Translations under genes and position numbers: made by a program | Shown: positions 23,284-32,336 of the stretch, in pieces | Numbering within the stretch: position 1 is the first letter of the stretch | How the letters are laid out: the number at the start of each line of letters is the position of its first letter | The notes under the pieces: model-generated | Told to the model about the DNA's origin: nothing | The model's database searches: none | What the model saw: the letters and a program-made list of their open reading frames with translations, nothing else | Assembly: GCA_049800095.1 (NCBI GenBank) | Contig: JBARJD010000089.1 | Coordinates: forward strand, 1 to 37,842 | Origin: JAKIWV01 sp049800095 | GTDB taxonomy: Archaea > Thermoplasmatota > Thermoplasmata > Lutacidiplasmatales > UBA184 | Direction of reading: 5' to 3' | DNA: 37,842 nucleotides

Positions 23284-24320
23284 CTCCTCCTCGATTCCCT
23301 TCCGACTTCGTGCACGTACTCGACGAGCTCCTGCACCCGGTCGGGGTCGGTCATCGGCGGGACGCCGTGGCCTAAATTGAAGACGTGCGAGCGAGCGCGC
23401 GGTACTTCGTCAAGCACCCCGCGGGCTTCCCGTCGCAGCCCTTCGCTCGTTCCAAGCAGCGCCCCGGGGTCCAGGTTGCCCTGGAGCGCCATTCCCTCAC
23501 CAATGCGACGACGGACCCGGCCGAGCGGCTCTCGCCAATCGACCCCGAGGGCATCCGCGCCGGTCTGGGCCAGCAACTCGTTCAAATGAGACGAGCCCGT
23601 GGAGAAGTAGATCGTCGGGCGTCGAAGGGCTCGCAGCTCCTCGAAGATCCTCTGGGCCGGGGCAAGTAGATGCCGCTCGAAGACGGCGGGTGGGACGGCG
23701 CCGACCCACGTGTCAAAGACTTGGAGGACGGCCGCGCCGCTCTCGGCCTGGAACCGCAGATAGTGGATCGTCATGTCGGTCAGCCGGTCGATGAGCCGAT
23801 CGAACGTTCCGGGGTCGCCGTAGATGAGCCGCTTGGTCTCCACGTACTCCCGTGTCGGTCCGCCGTCCACGAGGTACGCCGCGAGAGTGAAGGGACCTCC
23901 CGCGAAGCCGATGATCGGACGCTCCGTTTCGAGCTCGAGGAATCGCTCGATGGCTTGCCCAACGAACGGGACCGAGGCTCGGGCGTCGAACTCGGTCAAG
24001 GCTTCGACATCCGCACGCGTGCGAAGGGGGCGCTGGACCACGGGGCCCACTCCCGGATCGATCGAGAAGGGGACTCCCAGTCCGAGGAACGGCAGAGAGA
24101 TATCGGCAAACACGACGCCCGCGTCGACATCGTACCGATGCACGGGCTCCAGTGTCACCTCCGCGGCCAATTCCGGAGTTCGCGCGATCTCGAGGAGCGG
24201 ATGGGCTTCGCGGATCTTCCGGTATCCTGGAAGATGGCGTCCCGCCTGGCGCATCAGCCAGATCGGGGTCGTGTCGGTCTCTTCACCGCGCAACGCACGG
24301 ACCAGTCGGTCCCGTCTCAT
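23280..24320 (-). CDS. hemE: Uroporphyrinogen III decarboxylase
   Basis: Removes four carboxyl groups from uroporphyrinogen III to give coproporphyrinogen III. It has 346 residues. Signatures: PIWLMRQAGRHLPGYRKIR (19-37), with the substrate-binding arginines R24 and R28; FADISLPFLGLG around residue 71; GFAGGPFTLAAYLVDG; and the C-terminal NLGHGVPP. Length and order match the family. It overlaps hemL upstream and hemH downstream by 4 nt each, so translation is coupled through the operon. Confidence 0.95.
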   Translation of the reverse strand: MRRDRLVRALRGEETDTTPIWLMRQAGRHLPGYRKIREAHPLLEIARTPELAAEVTLEPVHRYDVDAGVVFADISLPFLGLGVPFSIDPGVGPVVQRPLRTRADVEALTEFDARASVPFVGQAIERFLELETERPIIGFAGGPFTLAAYLVDGGPTREYVETKRLIYGDPGTFDRLIDRLTDMTIHYLRFQAESGAAVLQVFDTWVGAVPPAVFERHLLAPAQRIFEELRALRRPTIYFSTGSSHLNELLAQTGADALGVDWREPLGRVRRRIGEGMALQGNLDPGALLGTSEGLRREARGVLDEVPRARSHVFNLGHGVPPMTDPDRVQELVEYVHEVGRESRRR

Positions 24321-25627
24321 CGGCCCGGCCCCTGGGCCGCCCGGAAACCCGCCCGAAAAGCCTCGTCTGCTCGATCAAGGTCGCGGGATCGCATGGCGGC
24401 GGAAAGGAACGTAGTCTCGAGGGGGGACGGTGGCAGGAACACCCCATGGTCGAGGGCAGAGTGGAAGAATCGGGCGAAACGGGCCCGGTCGGACCGCGCG
24501 GCGCCCCGGTCGTCCACGATGGGTCCCTCCGCGAAGAAGAGGCCCAGCATCGAGCCGATCCGCTGCACGGTGAAGGGGTTCACCCCCGCCTCTCTCGCGA
24601 ATCGGACCAGCCGCTCCTCCAACGAGGCGCCGATCGTTTCGAGGTGCCGGTACACAGGGGGGGTCAGCCGGTCCAGCATCGCGGCGCCTGCGGCCATGGC
24701 CACCGGGTTGCCCGACAAGGTACCGGCCTGATAGACCGGCCCAAGCGGCGCCACCGTCTCCATCACTTTTCGGCGTCCGCCATATGCCCCCACGGGCATC
24801 CCGCCTCCCACGATCTTCCCAAGCGTCACCAGGTCGGCGGACAGCCCGAGTTGCTCGTGAATCGTTCCGCGGCGGAGACGGAATCCGGTGATCACCTCGT
24901 CGGCGATGATGAGGGCGCCGTCCCGTCGGGCGAGTCGCGATATTGTCTCGAGGAAGCCGGGATGCGGCAGAATGACGCCCATGTTCCCCGCCACCGGCTC
25001 GACCACGACGGCGGCAATCGACTGGCGATGCCGGTCGAACAGCCGGGTCAATTCGACCGGGTCGTTGTAGCGCGCCACGAGCGTGTCGCGGATCACTCCC
25101 GGCGGGACGCCCGCCGAGTCGGGAAGGGCCTGGTTGGCGACCCCGGAGCCGGCGCGGGCCAGCAGTCCGTCGGAATGTCCGTGGTAGCCTCCCGCGAACT
25201 TGACGACCTTCGTACGCCCGGTAAAGCCCCGAGCGACGCGGACAGCGCTCATGACCGCCTCCGTCCCCGAGCTGACGAACCGGACCCGCTCGAGGACGGG
25301 TACCGCCATTCGGATCCGCTCCGCGAGTTCGTGTTCGAGCGGGGAGGGAGCCCCGAAGGTCAGACCGCGTTCCGTGGCCCGTCGTACCGCAGCCACGATC
25401 CCGGGGGGAGCATTTCCGAGAAGGTTGGCCCCCCACGAGCTGACGAGGTCCAGGTACCGGCGGTCGTCGACATCGACCAAGTAGGCCCCTCGACCCCGGG
25501 CGAAGAACACCGGGGTTCCCCCGACGCCCTGGAAAGACCGGACAGGGCTGTCCACCCCACCCACGAGGACGGCCGATGCGCGACGCCACAGGACGCGGGA
25601 TCGGGGACCCGGTGAGCGCGACCTCAC
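24317..25627 (-). CDS. hemL: Glutamate-1-semialdehyde 2,1-aminomutase
   Basis: PLP-dependent conversion of glutamate-1-semialdehyde to 5-aminolevulinate, the second C5-pathway step. It has 436 residues. SSGTEAVMSA (119-128) is the cofactor phosphate region, YHGHSDG is at 148-154, DEVITGFR holds D243, and LGKIVGGGMPVGAYGG holds the Schiff-base K271. The start is GTG, overlapping the HemQ stop by 4 nt (GTGA). Confidence 0.95.
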   Translation of the reverse strand: MRSRSPGPRSRVLWRRASAVLVGGVDSPVRSFQGVGGTPVFFARGRGAYLVDVDDRRYLDLVSSWGANLLGNAPPGIVAAVRRATERGLTFGAPSPLEHELAERIRMAVPVLERVRFVSSGTEAVMSAVRVARGFTGRTKVVKFAGGYHGHSDGLLARAGSGVANQALPDSAGVPPGVIRDTLVARYNDPVELTRLFDRHRQSIAAVVVEPVAGNMGVILPHPGFLETISRLARRDGALIIADEVITGFRLRRGTIHEQLGLSADLVTLGKIVGGGMPVGAYGGRRKVMETVAPLGPVYQAGTLSGNPVAMAAGAAMLDRLTPPVYRHLETIGASLEERLVRFAREAGVNPFTVQRIGSMLGLFFAEGPIVDDRGAARSDRARFARFFHSALDHGVFLPPSPLETTFLSAAMRSRDLDRADEAFRAGFRAAQGPGR

Positions 25628-26364
25628 GGCGTGCCGTCCGCCAGGTCGAGCATGCGACGAGCGGAAGTGAGCACGCAGGTGAAGATCGGGGTCTCGAGAG
25701 CGGTGAAGCGACTCGCCTCGGTGGAGCGCAGGTCGCTCACGAGGTCGAGGAACTCGGCGGGCGATTCCGCTTCGAAGCCGAGAATGAACTCCATGTCATC
25801 GAGCCCGAAGGAGTAGCCGGTGTGGATTCGGATCTTCGGGTACTTGTGTCCGATCCGGAAATGTTCGCCCATGACCCGCCGTCGTTCCTCGAACGAGAGC
25901 GCGTACCACTCCCGCTTCTTGACGAACGGATAGACGAACAGGTAGGGCAGGTCGAAGGGTCGCCGGCGGGCCCCGGACCCCTCCCCTTCGTGCGCGTGCT
26001 CTCCCAGGTACTCCGACCGTCGTCCAAGGCCCAGGTAGGAATAGGGCGTGTCGAGGTACGCCCCCAGTGGAGTCCCGAGGAGGCGGGAGTGAAGCTCCTG
26101 GATCGCGGGCAGCTCGGGCCCAATCGCCCAGACCATCATATCGGTCCCCGCTTTCAAGCCGACGAGCGAGTACGACCGCAGGAGCACCCCATCCGGTGGA
26201 TGCTCCAGTACGCGCGCGAAGGCTGCCTTTCCCTCCTCCCGCACATTCGGGGAAAGACGTCGCCACTCCGGTCGCACGTGGAGGAAAGTGTACTTGACGT
26301 AGTCCCGCCACTCGTCGGTCCCTTCCTTTTCGGCGGAGCTCGAGGGGGGGTGCTCCTTCGTCAT
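25624..26364 (-). CDS. hemQ: HemQ/ChdC coproheme decarboxylase (chlorite dismutase family)
   Basis: Peroxide-dependent decarboxylation of coproheme to heme b, the last step of the coproporphyrin-dependent pathway. 246 residues, two ferredoxin-like halves. Family regions: YLFVYPFVKKREWYALSFEE (the conserved Tyr-containing segment), then RRRVMGEHFRIGHKYP with the candidate heme-ligand His, and GYSFGLDDMEFILGFE. The start at 26364 is preferred to 26382 because it gives the 4-nt ATGA overlap with hemB. By comparison from memory the distal Gln of Firmicutes HemQ is not conserved here; a crystal structure of a Thermoplasma homologue exists, which supports archaeal use of the fold. Confidence 0.88.
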   Translation of the reverse strand: MTKEHPPSSSAEKEGTDEWRDYVKYTFLHVRPEWRRLSPNVREEGKAAFARVLEHPPDGVLLRSYSLVGLKAGTDMMVWAIGPELPAIQELHSRLLGTPLGAYLDTPYSYLGLGRRSEYLGEHAHEGEGSGARRRPFDLPYLFVYPFVKKREWYALSFEERRRVMGEHFRIGHKYPKIRIHTGYSFGLDDMEFILGFEAESPAEFLDLVSDLRSTEASRFTALETPIFTCVLTSARRMLDLADGTP

Positions 26365-27380
26365 CGTTTCCCCCGCGACCATCGCGCCACGTCGCGCGCG
26401 AAGTAGGTGACGATGAGATCCGCCCCGGCCCGGCGAATCGCCGTGAGCGTTTCTTCAACGGCGGCGCGCTCGTCCACCAGGCCTTGCGCGGCGGCGAGCT
26501 TCAGCATCGAGTACTCGCCGCTGACCTGGTACGCGGCGAGCGGCAGCGGAAATCGTTCGCGCGCCCGGGCGAGCAGGTCTAGGCTCGTTAGTGCCGGCTT
26601 CACCATGAGCAGGTCTGCGCCCTCGGCAACGTCGAGAGCCATCTCCCGGAGCGCCTCCTCGCCATTCCCCGGGTCCATCTGGTAGCTCCGCCGGTCGCCG
26701 AACGCCGGAGCCGACTGCTCCGCCTCGCGGAAAGGACCATAGAAAGCGGATGCGTGCTTCGTGGAGTAGGCCAGGATCGCCGTCTCTTCGAATCCCGCCG
26801 CGTCCAGCGCGGCTCCGATCCAGCCGACTTGACCGTCCATCATCGCGCTCGGCGCGACGACGTCCGCGCCGGCCCGAGCGTGGGCCACGGCCACTCGACC
26901 GAGGCGTTCGCACGTTTCATCGTTCGCGATGGACCGGTTACGGACCACGCCGCAGTGTCCGTGAGTGGTGTAGGCACAGAGGCAGACATCGGTGACGACC
27001 ACAAGGTCCGGTGCCCCGCGCTTGATCGCGCGCACCGCTTCGGGAACCACGCCTTCCGGCGACCACGCGTCACTCCCCTCGGCGTCCTTCGTTCGGGCGA
27101 CCCCAAACACGAGTAGGGCGCGTATTCCTTCTTGCTCGAGCCGGCGAGCGAGCCCCTCCAGGCGGCCCACGGTGTAGCGTTCGACCCCCGGCATCGACGC
27201 GATCCGTTCGGGTCGTCCCCGGCCCGGCCGGACGAAGATAGGATACACTAGCCGATGGAGCTCTACCTCGTTCTCCGCTACCCATCCCCTAAGCTGCACC
27301 GTGCGGCGCAGACGTCGGAGCCGGACGGAGCGAAGAGGGATCGGAGAAGGAGGAGAAACGGGGTGGTTACGTCCGGGCAT
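26361..27380 (-). CDS. hemB: 5-Aminolevulinate dehydratase (porphobilinogen synthase)
   Basis: Condenses two 5-aminolevulinates to porphobilinogen. It has 339 residues from ATG 27380, which overlaps the hemD stop. The zinc site C133/C135/C143 lies in DVCLCAYTTHGHCG, so this is the zinc-dependent type. The two Schiff-base lysines are K208 (AYSTKHASAFYG) and K261 (LMVKPALTSLDLL). RRSYQMDPGNGEEALRE and YQVSGEYSMLK are also family motifs. The longer upstream open frame is not used, since the conserved fold starts after residue 15 from the chosen ATG. Confidence 0.94.
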   Translation of the reverse strand: MPGRNHPVSPPSPIPLRSVRLRRLRRTVQLRGWVAENEVELHRLVYPIFVRPGRGRPERIASMPGVERYTVGRLEGLARRLEQEGIRALLVFGVARTKDAEGSDAWSPEGVVPEAVRAIKRGAPDLVVVTDVCLCAYTTHGHCGVVRNRSIANDETCERLGRVAVAHARAGADVVAPSAMMDGQVGWIGAALDAAGFEETAILAYSTKHASAFYGPFREAEQSAPAFGDRRSYQMDPGNGEEALREMALDVAEGADLLMVKPALTSLDLLARARERFPLPLAAYQVSGEYSMLKLAAAQGLVDERAAVEETLTAIRRAGADLIVTYFARDVARWSRGKR

Positions 27381-28131
27381 CGCGGAGCTCCCGGAGTAAG
27401 TAACGTGTAAAGCGTTGCGCGTTCGGAGAGGGCGCAACATGGATGCGGCGAAATCCGTGGCCGCGCGCGGCCCGTCGAGAACGCTCTCCCAGAACGACCA
27501 ACTTCGCGTTGCGTCGAAGCCGGAGGAACGACGCAGGGTGGAGACCGCGGCGCAGACTTGACAGCGAGGAAGGGCTGGTCGCGACCACGAGATCTGCGTC
27601 GGCCAGGAAGCGACGGTCCCGGAGACCGAACGGGCGAGCGGTCCCGATTCGATAGACGACAACGTCGCTTACTCGATGACCCAAGTCCCGTAGTTGACGT
27701 GCGAGAAGTGGGCCCGCCTTGTTGGACCGGAAGTAGAGGATCGCCCGGTGGGAAGCGCCCGGGAGCGCCTGGAGGATACCACTGGCTCCGAGCGTCCCTG
27801 ACTGTCTAACCCGACGGACTCCGGCCGCGCGAAGCGCCTTTGCTGTCTCGGGGCCCGCCGCCCAGAACTCGACCGTTTCGGTACTGTCAGTCAAGGTCCG
27901 AAGCCAGGGTTGGACTCCGTTGACCACTGCCGCCTGGCTCGTCACTACCACGGTATCGGGCATGGCAGTACGTGCGAGCCGCCCCAGCCAGCTCGCGGGC
28001 TCTACCGGACGAGACTCCAGCGCGTCAATCCGAACCAGTCGGACCCCGGCGTTCCGAAGGATGGGGTCGATTGCTTCGAGCGTACTGGGACCGGAGACAA
28101 GCGCCACGCAGGGGGCCAAGCGCGGCGTCAT
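27367..28131 (-). CDS. hemD: Uroporphyrinogen III synthase
   Basis: Closes and isomerises hydroxymethylbilane to uroporphyrinogen III. A weakly conserved family identified by fold pattern and position between hemC and hemB. 254 residues from ATG 28131: strand VALVSGPSTLEAIDPIL, hinge VVVTSQAAVVNGVQPWL, VEFWAAGPETAKALRAAGVR (the common 'VGxxTAxAL' motif), and ILYFRSNKAGPLLARQLRDL, then VVYRIGTARPF and DLVVATSPSSLSSLRRGL. The start follows the hemC stop by 7 nt. Confidence 0.88.
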   Translation of the reverse strand: MTPRLAPCVALVSGPSTLEAIDPILRNAGVRLVRIDALESRPVEPASWLGRLARTAMPDTVVVTSQAAVVNGVQPWLRTLTDSTETVEFWAAGPETAKALRAAGVRRVRQSGTLGASGILQALPGASHRAILYFRSNKAGPLLARQLRDLGHRVSDVVVYRIGTARPFGLRDRRFLADADLVVATSPSSLSSLRRGLHPASFLRLRRNAKLVVLGERSRRAARGHGFRRIHVAPSPNAQRFTRYLLRELRDART

Positions 28132-28138
28132 GAGGACC

Positions 28139-29047
28139 CTACCGCCGAACAGAGGTCCAAAGGTCGTGAGCTCCCCGATCGAGCATCGCATGGCCCAGTC
28201 TGGATCCAATGCTTTCGGCCACGGCGACGGATCCGCCCCGGCGGGAACGGAGGTGGGTCCGACCGTTTGGTGAGAGGACCTCCCCCACCAGGGAGAGTGC
28301 CCGGCCGTGCACGGTCGCGAGTGCCCCGAGCGGCACGCGACAGTCGCCTCCGAGGGCAGCGGCAAACGCTCGTTCGGCGTCCACGCATGCATGGGCGGTC
28401 CGTCGGTCGATCCGACGAGCGATCGTTGCGAGCTGTCTGTCGCCCGCGCGGGCCACGACGGCGAGCGCTCCTTGGGCGGGCGCCGGCAGGAATTTCGAAG
28501 ATGGAAGGACTTGACCAATTTCCTGGGTCCGGCCTAGACGCGAGACTCCCGCCACGGCGAGTATGGCAGCGTCGATAACGCCGGATCGGACTTCTCCAAT
28601 TCGCGTGTCGACATTTCCCCGAATCTCTACCACCCGGAGGTCCGGCCGCCAACGGAGCAGTTGAGCCCGGCGGCGAAGACTGCTCGAGCCAACCCGCGCG
28701 CCCGGCGGAAGCCGGGCGGGCTGCATGTCAAGCCCCACGATCAGGCAGTCACGAGGGTCGGCGCGACCAGGACAGGCCACGAGTTCGAACCGCTGGTCCA
28801 GCTCGACCGGTAGGTCCTTGGCGCTATGTACGGCGAGGTCGACATCCCCCCGAAGCAGAGCCTGGTCGATGAGATCCGTGAAGTCCGGGGAACCTCCGAG
28901 GGAACGATCTCGGTCCCCCGTCGTCTCGATCGGTACGGGGTCGAACCGGACCTCGGGCATTGCGTTGCGGAGACGGGCGATGACCAAGTCGGTCTGAGTG
29001 CGCGCGAGCCGGCTCCGCCGGGTACCGACCCGGATGCGATCGGTCAC
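28139..29047 (-). CDS. hemC: Hydroxymethylbilane synthase (porphobilinogen deaminase)
   Basis: Polymerises four porphobilinogens to hydroxymethylbilane using a covalent dipyrromethane cofactor. It has 302 residues from GTG 29047, giving a 4-nt GTGA overlap with hemA. Motifs: IRVGTRRSRLARTQTD, HSAKDLP (catalytic Asp about 78), VGSSSLRRRAQLLRWRPDL, EIRGNVDTR, and the cofactor-attachment Cys C236 in ALGGDCRVPLGA. Confidence 0.95.
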   Translation of the reverse strand: MTDRIRVGTRRSRLARTQTDLVIARLRNAMPEVRFDPVPIETTGDRDRSLGGSPDFTDLIDQALLRGDVDLAVHSAKDLPVELDQRFELVACPGRADPRDCLIVGLDMQPARLPPGARVGSSSLRRRAQLLRWRPDLRVVEIRGNVDTRIGEVRSGVIDAAILAVAGVSRLGRTQEIGQVLPSSKFLPAPAQGALAVVARAGDRQLATIARRIDRRTAHACVDAERAFAAALGGDCRVPLGALATVHGRALSLVGEVLSPNGRTHLRSRRGGSVAVAESIGSRLGHAMLDRGAHDLWTSVRR

Positions 29048-30324
29048 GGACCGCGGGGCAGTGGACGGAATAGCTCGATAGCCAGCCGGCGTTGGAGGTC
29101 TCCTTCGGGGCCGGCCGGCAGCGAGCGAATTCGCTGGGTCGGTGGAAGGAGGAGGTGCGCGACGAGCCGCTGCGTCAGCCGTTCGACCGCGAGCTCCTGG
29201 TCCGGGTCGAGATTCCCAAGAAAGCTCCGAGCCCGCTCCAACTCGGCGCGCCGCAACTCTTCTGCGGCTCGCCGAAGGGCGCCGACCCACGGCTCGAGCA
29301 AGAGGGACTCGATCTGATCCGAGCAGCGTTCCGCCAACTCTTCCAAACGCAGACTTTGGACGTCGGTTGGCGAGACCCGGTTCGCGGTGGAGTACAGGTT
29401 CTCGAGATCCACGAGGCGAACGTTTGACAGGTCACGAACGTCCGGGTCGATATTTCGAGGCATTCCGAGGTCAATCAGGAGCAGTCGGTGATCCCGGGGG
29501 AGGTCTGAGGCCCGAAGACCGCGGTCACCAAACTTGGCCGCGGTGACGGCGGCGTCCGCGGTGGCGAGCTCTTCCGTGAGGCGGTCGAGCCGTTCCGCTC
29601 GGGCCCCGGTCGCTCGAAGGAACGACTCCTCGGGCGGATTTCGGTGGAACATAACAGTCACTCGGGCCATCGACGCGAGTCTCTCGGTGACCTGGCGTCC
29701 TACCGTGCCCGACCCGATGACCAACACACGCGGTTGGGGGCGGTCCACCAGTGTCAAGAGTTCCGCGGCCGCGACGGCAGCGATCGAGCGGGATGCAGGG
29801 ACGGACGGGCATACCTCCTCGGCGGCGTCAGCGGCCCGCGTCAACAGTTCCCGAAGGACCGGACGAGGGTGGCGGGTTTCGACCTGTCTTCCGGCCGCGC
29901 GAACCTGATGGCGGACCTCTCCCTCCCCGCGGGCCAGGGATTCCCGTCCCGCGGCGACTCGGAAAAAGTGGCTCGCGACCGCTCGCCCTTCCCTCAGTCG
30001 CCAGGAGACCCTCGGCCCCGGGAGGACCTCACGCCAACGCTGGAGCTCCTCCGGCGAGCCGACGAGCAAGGCAAGCTCGACGCGGTGGCATGTGATGAGC
30101 ATCGCTACCTCCTCCGTCCCTTCGAGCCGAGTAAACCACCCTTGGAGACTCTCCCGAGTCATCGCGCGGGCCAAGCGCTCCAGCGCGTCGAGTGAAGCTG
30201 TTTCGAGACTGCATTCCAACCCGAAGAGTCGGAGCGGAGTCGACCTCCCGTAAGCGGCCTCTGCGTCCCGAGCCGACGAGGCGTCCCCCCCGGGTTCCAC
30301 CTCAGGCACGGAGATTGCGGACAC
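29044..30324 (-). CDS. hemA: Glutamyl-tRNA reductase
   Basis: First committed C5-pathway enzyme: reduces glutamyl-tRNA(Glu) to glutamate-1-semialdehyde with NADPH. It has 426 residues from GTG 30324. Catalytic Cys C79 is in AMLITCHRVELAL. The GEGEVRHQVRAAGRQ segment and the NADPH Rossmann motif VLVIGSGTVGRQV follow. The C-terminal dimerisation helices include LEPWVGALRRAAEELRRAEL. It is the promoter-proximal gene of the heme operon, which suits control at the pathway entry point. A TATA-like box lies about 42 nt upstream. Confidence 0.94.
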   Translation of the reverse strand: MSAISVPEVEPGGDASSARDAEAAYGRSTPLRLFGLECSLETASLDALERLARAMTRESLQGWFTRLEGTEEVAMLITCHRVELALLVGSPEELQRWREVLPGPRVSWRLREGRAVASHFFRVAAGRESLARGEGEVRHQVRAAGRQVETRHPRPVLRELLTRAADAAEEVCPSVPASRSIAAVAAAELLTLVDRPQPRVLVIGSGTVGRQVTERLASMARVTVMFHRNPPEESFLRATGARAERLDRLTEELATADAAVTAAKFGDRGLRASDLPRDHRLLLIDLGMPRNIDPDVRDLSNVRLVDLENLYSTANRVSPTDVQSLRLEELAERCSDQIESLLLEPWVGALRRAAEELRRAELERARSFLGNLDPDQELAVERLTQRLVAHLLLPPTQRIRSLPAGPEGDLQRRLAIELFRPLPRGP

Positions 30325-30360
30325 AGTAGCTCAGACCAAGTGGTTGGGCAACCGCGGAGA

Positions 30361-30370
30361 GTCTTTATGT
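30361..30370 (-). promoter_or_regulatory. TATA-like box for the heme operon
   Basis: The minus-strand bases ACATAAAGAC are the only A/T-rich box upstream of hemA. Centre is about 42 nt before the GTG, implying a short leader of about 15 nt. Confidence 0.5.
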
Positions 30371-30502
30371 GACGATGTACGAACTGCCGGTGGCTAGCCG
30401 ATCGGGACACCGGGACGAGACGCCGGGGAGCGCCGGAGAACATCCTCGAAGGGCTCGACTTCGGGGAGGCTGAACCCGTGCGACGGATTCCCGGGAGCGA
30501 GT

Positions 30503-31231
30503 ATGCACGATGCGCCAGCCGGGCCTGTAGCCCTGGGCAGTCCCGAATCGGCCGCCAGGGGCAACGCTATTTTGGAGATGACGGTCCGGACCGCGATGGC
30601 TCCTCCGCAGGAAGCCGAACCGGCGCTCGCCGCCCCCGGAATCGGAGAATTACTCTCCACCCCACGTCGTTCCATTTCGGGTCCCCGCTCTAACCGCCGG
30701 CGTCGCGATCGCCGGTACAGCCATGTCCGATTGGAGCTCGACCTCGCTTCGCAACCTCCGACCACGGTGGGCGATCCCCTGCTGGAGCAACTAGCCGGCC
30801 TCGTGGGAGAGCGGAAGATCGTGGAGGGAGGAACGTTGATCGTACTCGCCGCCGCTTCCTTGCACGCCTTGGCGGCCCGAGGTTTCCGTCGGGTGGACCA
30901 CTGGGAGGTTTCCCCCGGCGGCTGGCTCCCTCCACCGCGTCTCGAGGAAGACCCGAAGGTCGAGGAGCCGGTCGGGCACCTCCTGGATACTCTCCAGCGC
31001 GGAGCCTGGTCGTCGGTCGGACTGGCGCGGACGTTCTCCGCACGGTTGTCGGATTTCTCGGGCGCGCGGGTGGACGTGACGGTCCGCCGTGTTCACCGCG
31101 AACACCGACATTCCCTCACGCTCGATTTGTGGGGCTCCTGGACGAAAGAGGCCGTCCAAGACCTGCAGGGCTCGATCTCCGCGCGGCTGTCTGTCGCCCA
31201 CTCCGAAATGACCAAGTTTCAGTACGCCTGA
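30503..31231 (+). CDS. Hypothetical protein divergent from the heme operon
   Basis: A 242-residue protein with no family I recognise. Residues 1-70 are low-complexity and basic (NRRRRDRRYSH). From about 73 there is structure: VRLELDLASQPPTTV, LIVLAAASLHALAARGFRRV, WEVSPGGWLPPP, LDTLQRGAWSSVGLARTFSA, and a beta-rich end RVDVTVRRVHREHRHSLTL, then LDLWGSWTKEAVQDLQGSIS. No signal peptide or membrane helix is evident. I kept ATG 30503, which has GGGAG about 5 nt upstream; ATG 30578 is an alternative. Confidence 0.6.
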   Translation: MHDAPAGPVALGSPESAARGNAILEMTVRTAMAPPQEAEPALAAPGIGELLSTPRRSISGPRSNRRRRDRRYSHVRLELDLASQPPTTVGDPLLEQLAGLVGERKIVEGGTLIVLAAASLHALAARGFRRVDHWEVSPGGWLPPPRLEEDPKVEEPVGHLLDTLQRGAWSSVGLARTFSARLSDFSGARVDVTVRRVHREHRHSLTLDLWGSWTKEAVQDLQGSISARLSVAHSEMTKFQYA

Positions 31232-31386
31232 ATGCTAGGAGGATTCCAACCCTCCCAGTCGCTCCAGCCGCCCTGATCCCGACCCCGGGGGGCTGCCGTT
31301 CGGGAGGTTTGAGTTGCGACCTACGGAGCGCGCTGCCCGCGGGGGGGTCGGCAAATTGTGAGACGCAGGCAAGCGAGGATGGTGTT

Positions 31387-32145
31387 CTATTCGGGGCGTT
31401 GCGCGACCACGAGAAGGCGGTGTGAGGTGACGCGAAACGAACCCGTCCGCTCGATCTCATGATAGATCTCCCGCAGGGACTCACGATGTCGGTCTAAGGA
31501 GAATCCTGGCACCTCCCACGGAATCGCCCGAAGGTAGAATACCACCGCTCCGATGTCGAGGAACTCGTCGGTGTACATCGCTTCGTCCTGGTCATGGATG
31601 GCGAAGCCCGCGGCCGCGATCTCATCGGCCAGTCCGTCCACCCCAGAGACATTGTTTGTCGGGTGAATGGGGGGTGCGCCGAATTTTTGGAGCAGTTCGA
31701 CGTTGTTGCGGGGCCCGACCTGCTGGGTGATGAACCACCCTCGCGGTCTCAAAATCCGAAGCACTTCCGAGGCGGCAAACGCCTCGTGTCGGTCCGCCAC
31801 CAAGTCGATGGTGCCGTCCGGAAGGTCGATGTGCAAGTCCGTGCCGATGGGAAGCACCCGGACACCGAGCGGCGCGAGACGTCCTTGCGCGACGGAAACA
31901 TTGGGGGGGTGGCCCTCGGTCGCGAAAGTGGTCCGGGGCAACGGTGCGAGGGAGGCCAAGAACTCTCCTCCTCCGGTTCCCAGGTCCACCATGCTCGACG
32001 CATGGCGCATCCTCTCCCGGAGAAGGGCCGCGAAGTCCCAGGGCGGGGACCTCAAGCGCCACCGCGTCGCGATGGGAGAAAAGTCCCATCCGGAAAAGGG
32101 TAGGTTGGCTCCTTCTGCAACCTGATGCTCGAACTCGCCGCTCAT
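31387..32145 (-). CDS. Class I SAM-dependent methyltransferase
   Basis: A 252-residue cytosolic methyltransferase. Motif I is MVDLGTGGGEFLASLAPL (residues 52-69), the acidic strand-2 end is FATEGHPPNVSVA, and the motif IV region is IDLPDGTIDLVADRHEAF. LRILRPRGWFITQQVGPRNN is the post-IV strand-loop typical of small-molecule methyltransferases. The C-terminal part (AIHDQDEAMYTDEFLDIGAV, then VFYLRAIPWEVPGF) resembles uncharacterised 'methyltransferase type 11' proteins. The substrate is unknown. Confidence 0.85.
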   Translation of the reverse strand: MSGEFEHQVAEGANLPFSGWDFSPIATRWRLRSPPWDFAALLRERMRHASSMVDLGTGGGEFLASLAPLPRTTFATEGHPPNVSVAQGRLAPLGVRVLPIGTDLHIDLPDGTIDLVADRHEAFAASEVLRILRPRGWFITQQVGPRNNVELLQKFGAPPIHPTNNVSGVDGLADEIAAAGFAIHDQDEAMYTDEFLDIGAVVFYLRAIPWEVPGFSLDRHRESLREIYHEIERTGSFRVTSHRLLVVAQRPE

Positions 32146-32336
32146 GCCCGACCGTTCCCCGGTGGGGCACGACGAGACACTTAGAAGAAGACGTGGAGTT
32201 GGCCGGCCCTCGTCCTCCCCTTCGCCGAGTCAAGGACTCTCATACGAAATACGCGGGGGGTTCTGCGGGAGACGGCGCGTCCGGTCAATTCTCTACCGGC
32301 AGTGTGCACCCGGCCGCCGGCTGTTCGGTACCTATC

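Noticed and set aside
27381..27662. N-terminal extension of hemB (94 residues)
   Set aside because: The extension is antisense-like low-complexity sequence inside hemD; the known HemB fold starts after the ATG at 27380.
28132..28518. N-terminal extension of hemD (129 residues)
   Set aside because: It overlaps the C-terminal coding part of hemC and carries no HemD motif; ATG 28131 starts right at the first conserved strand.
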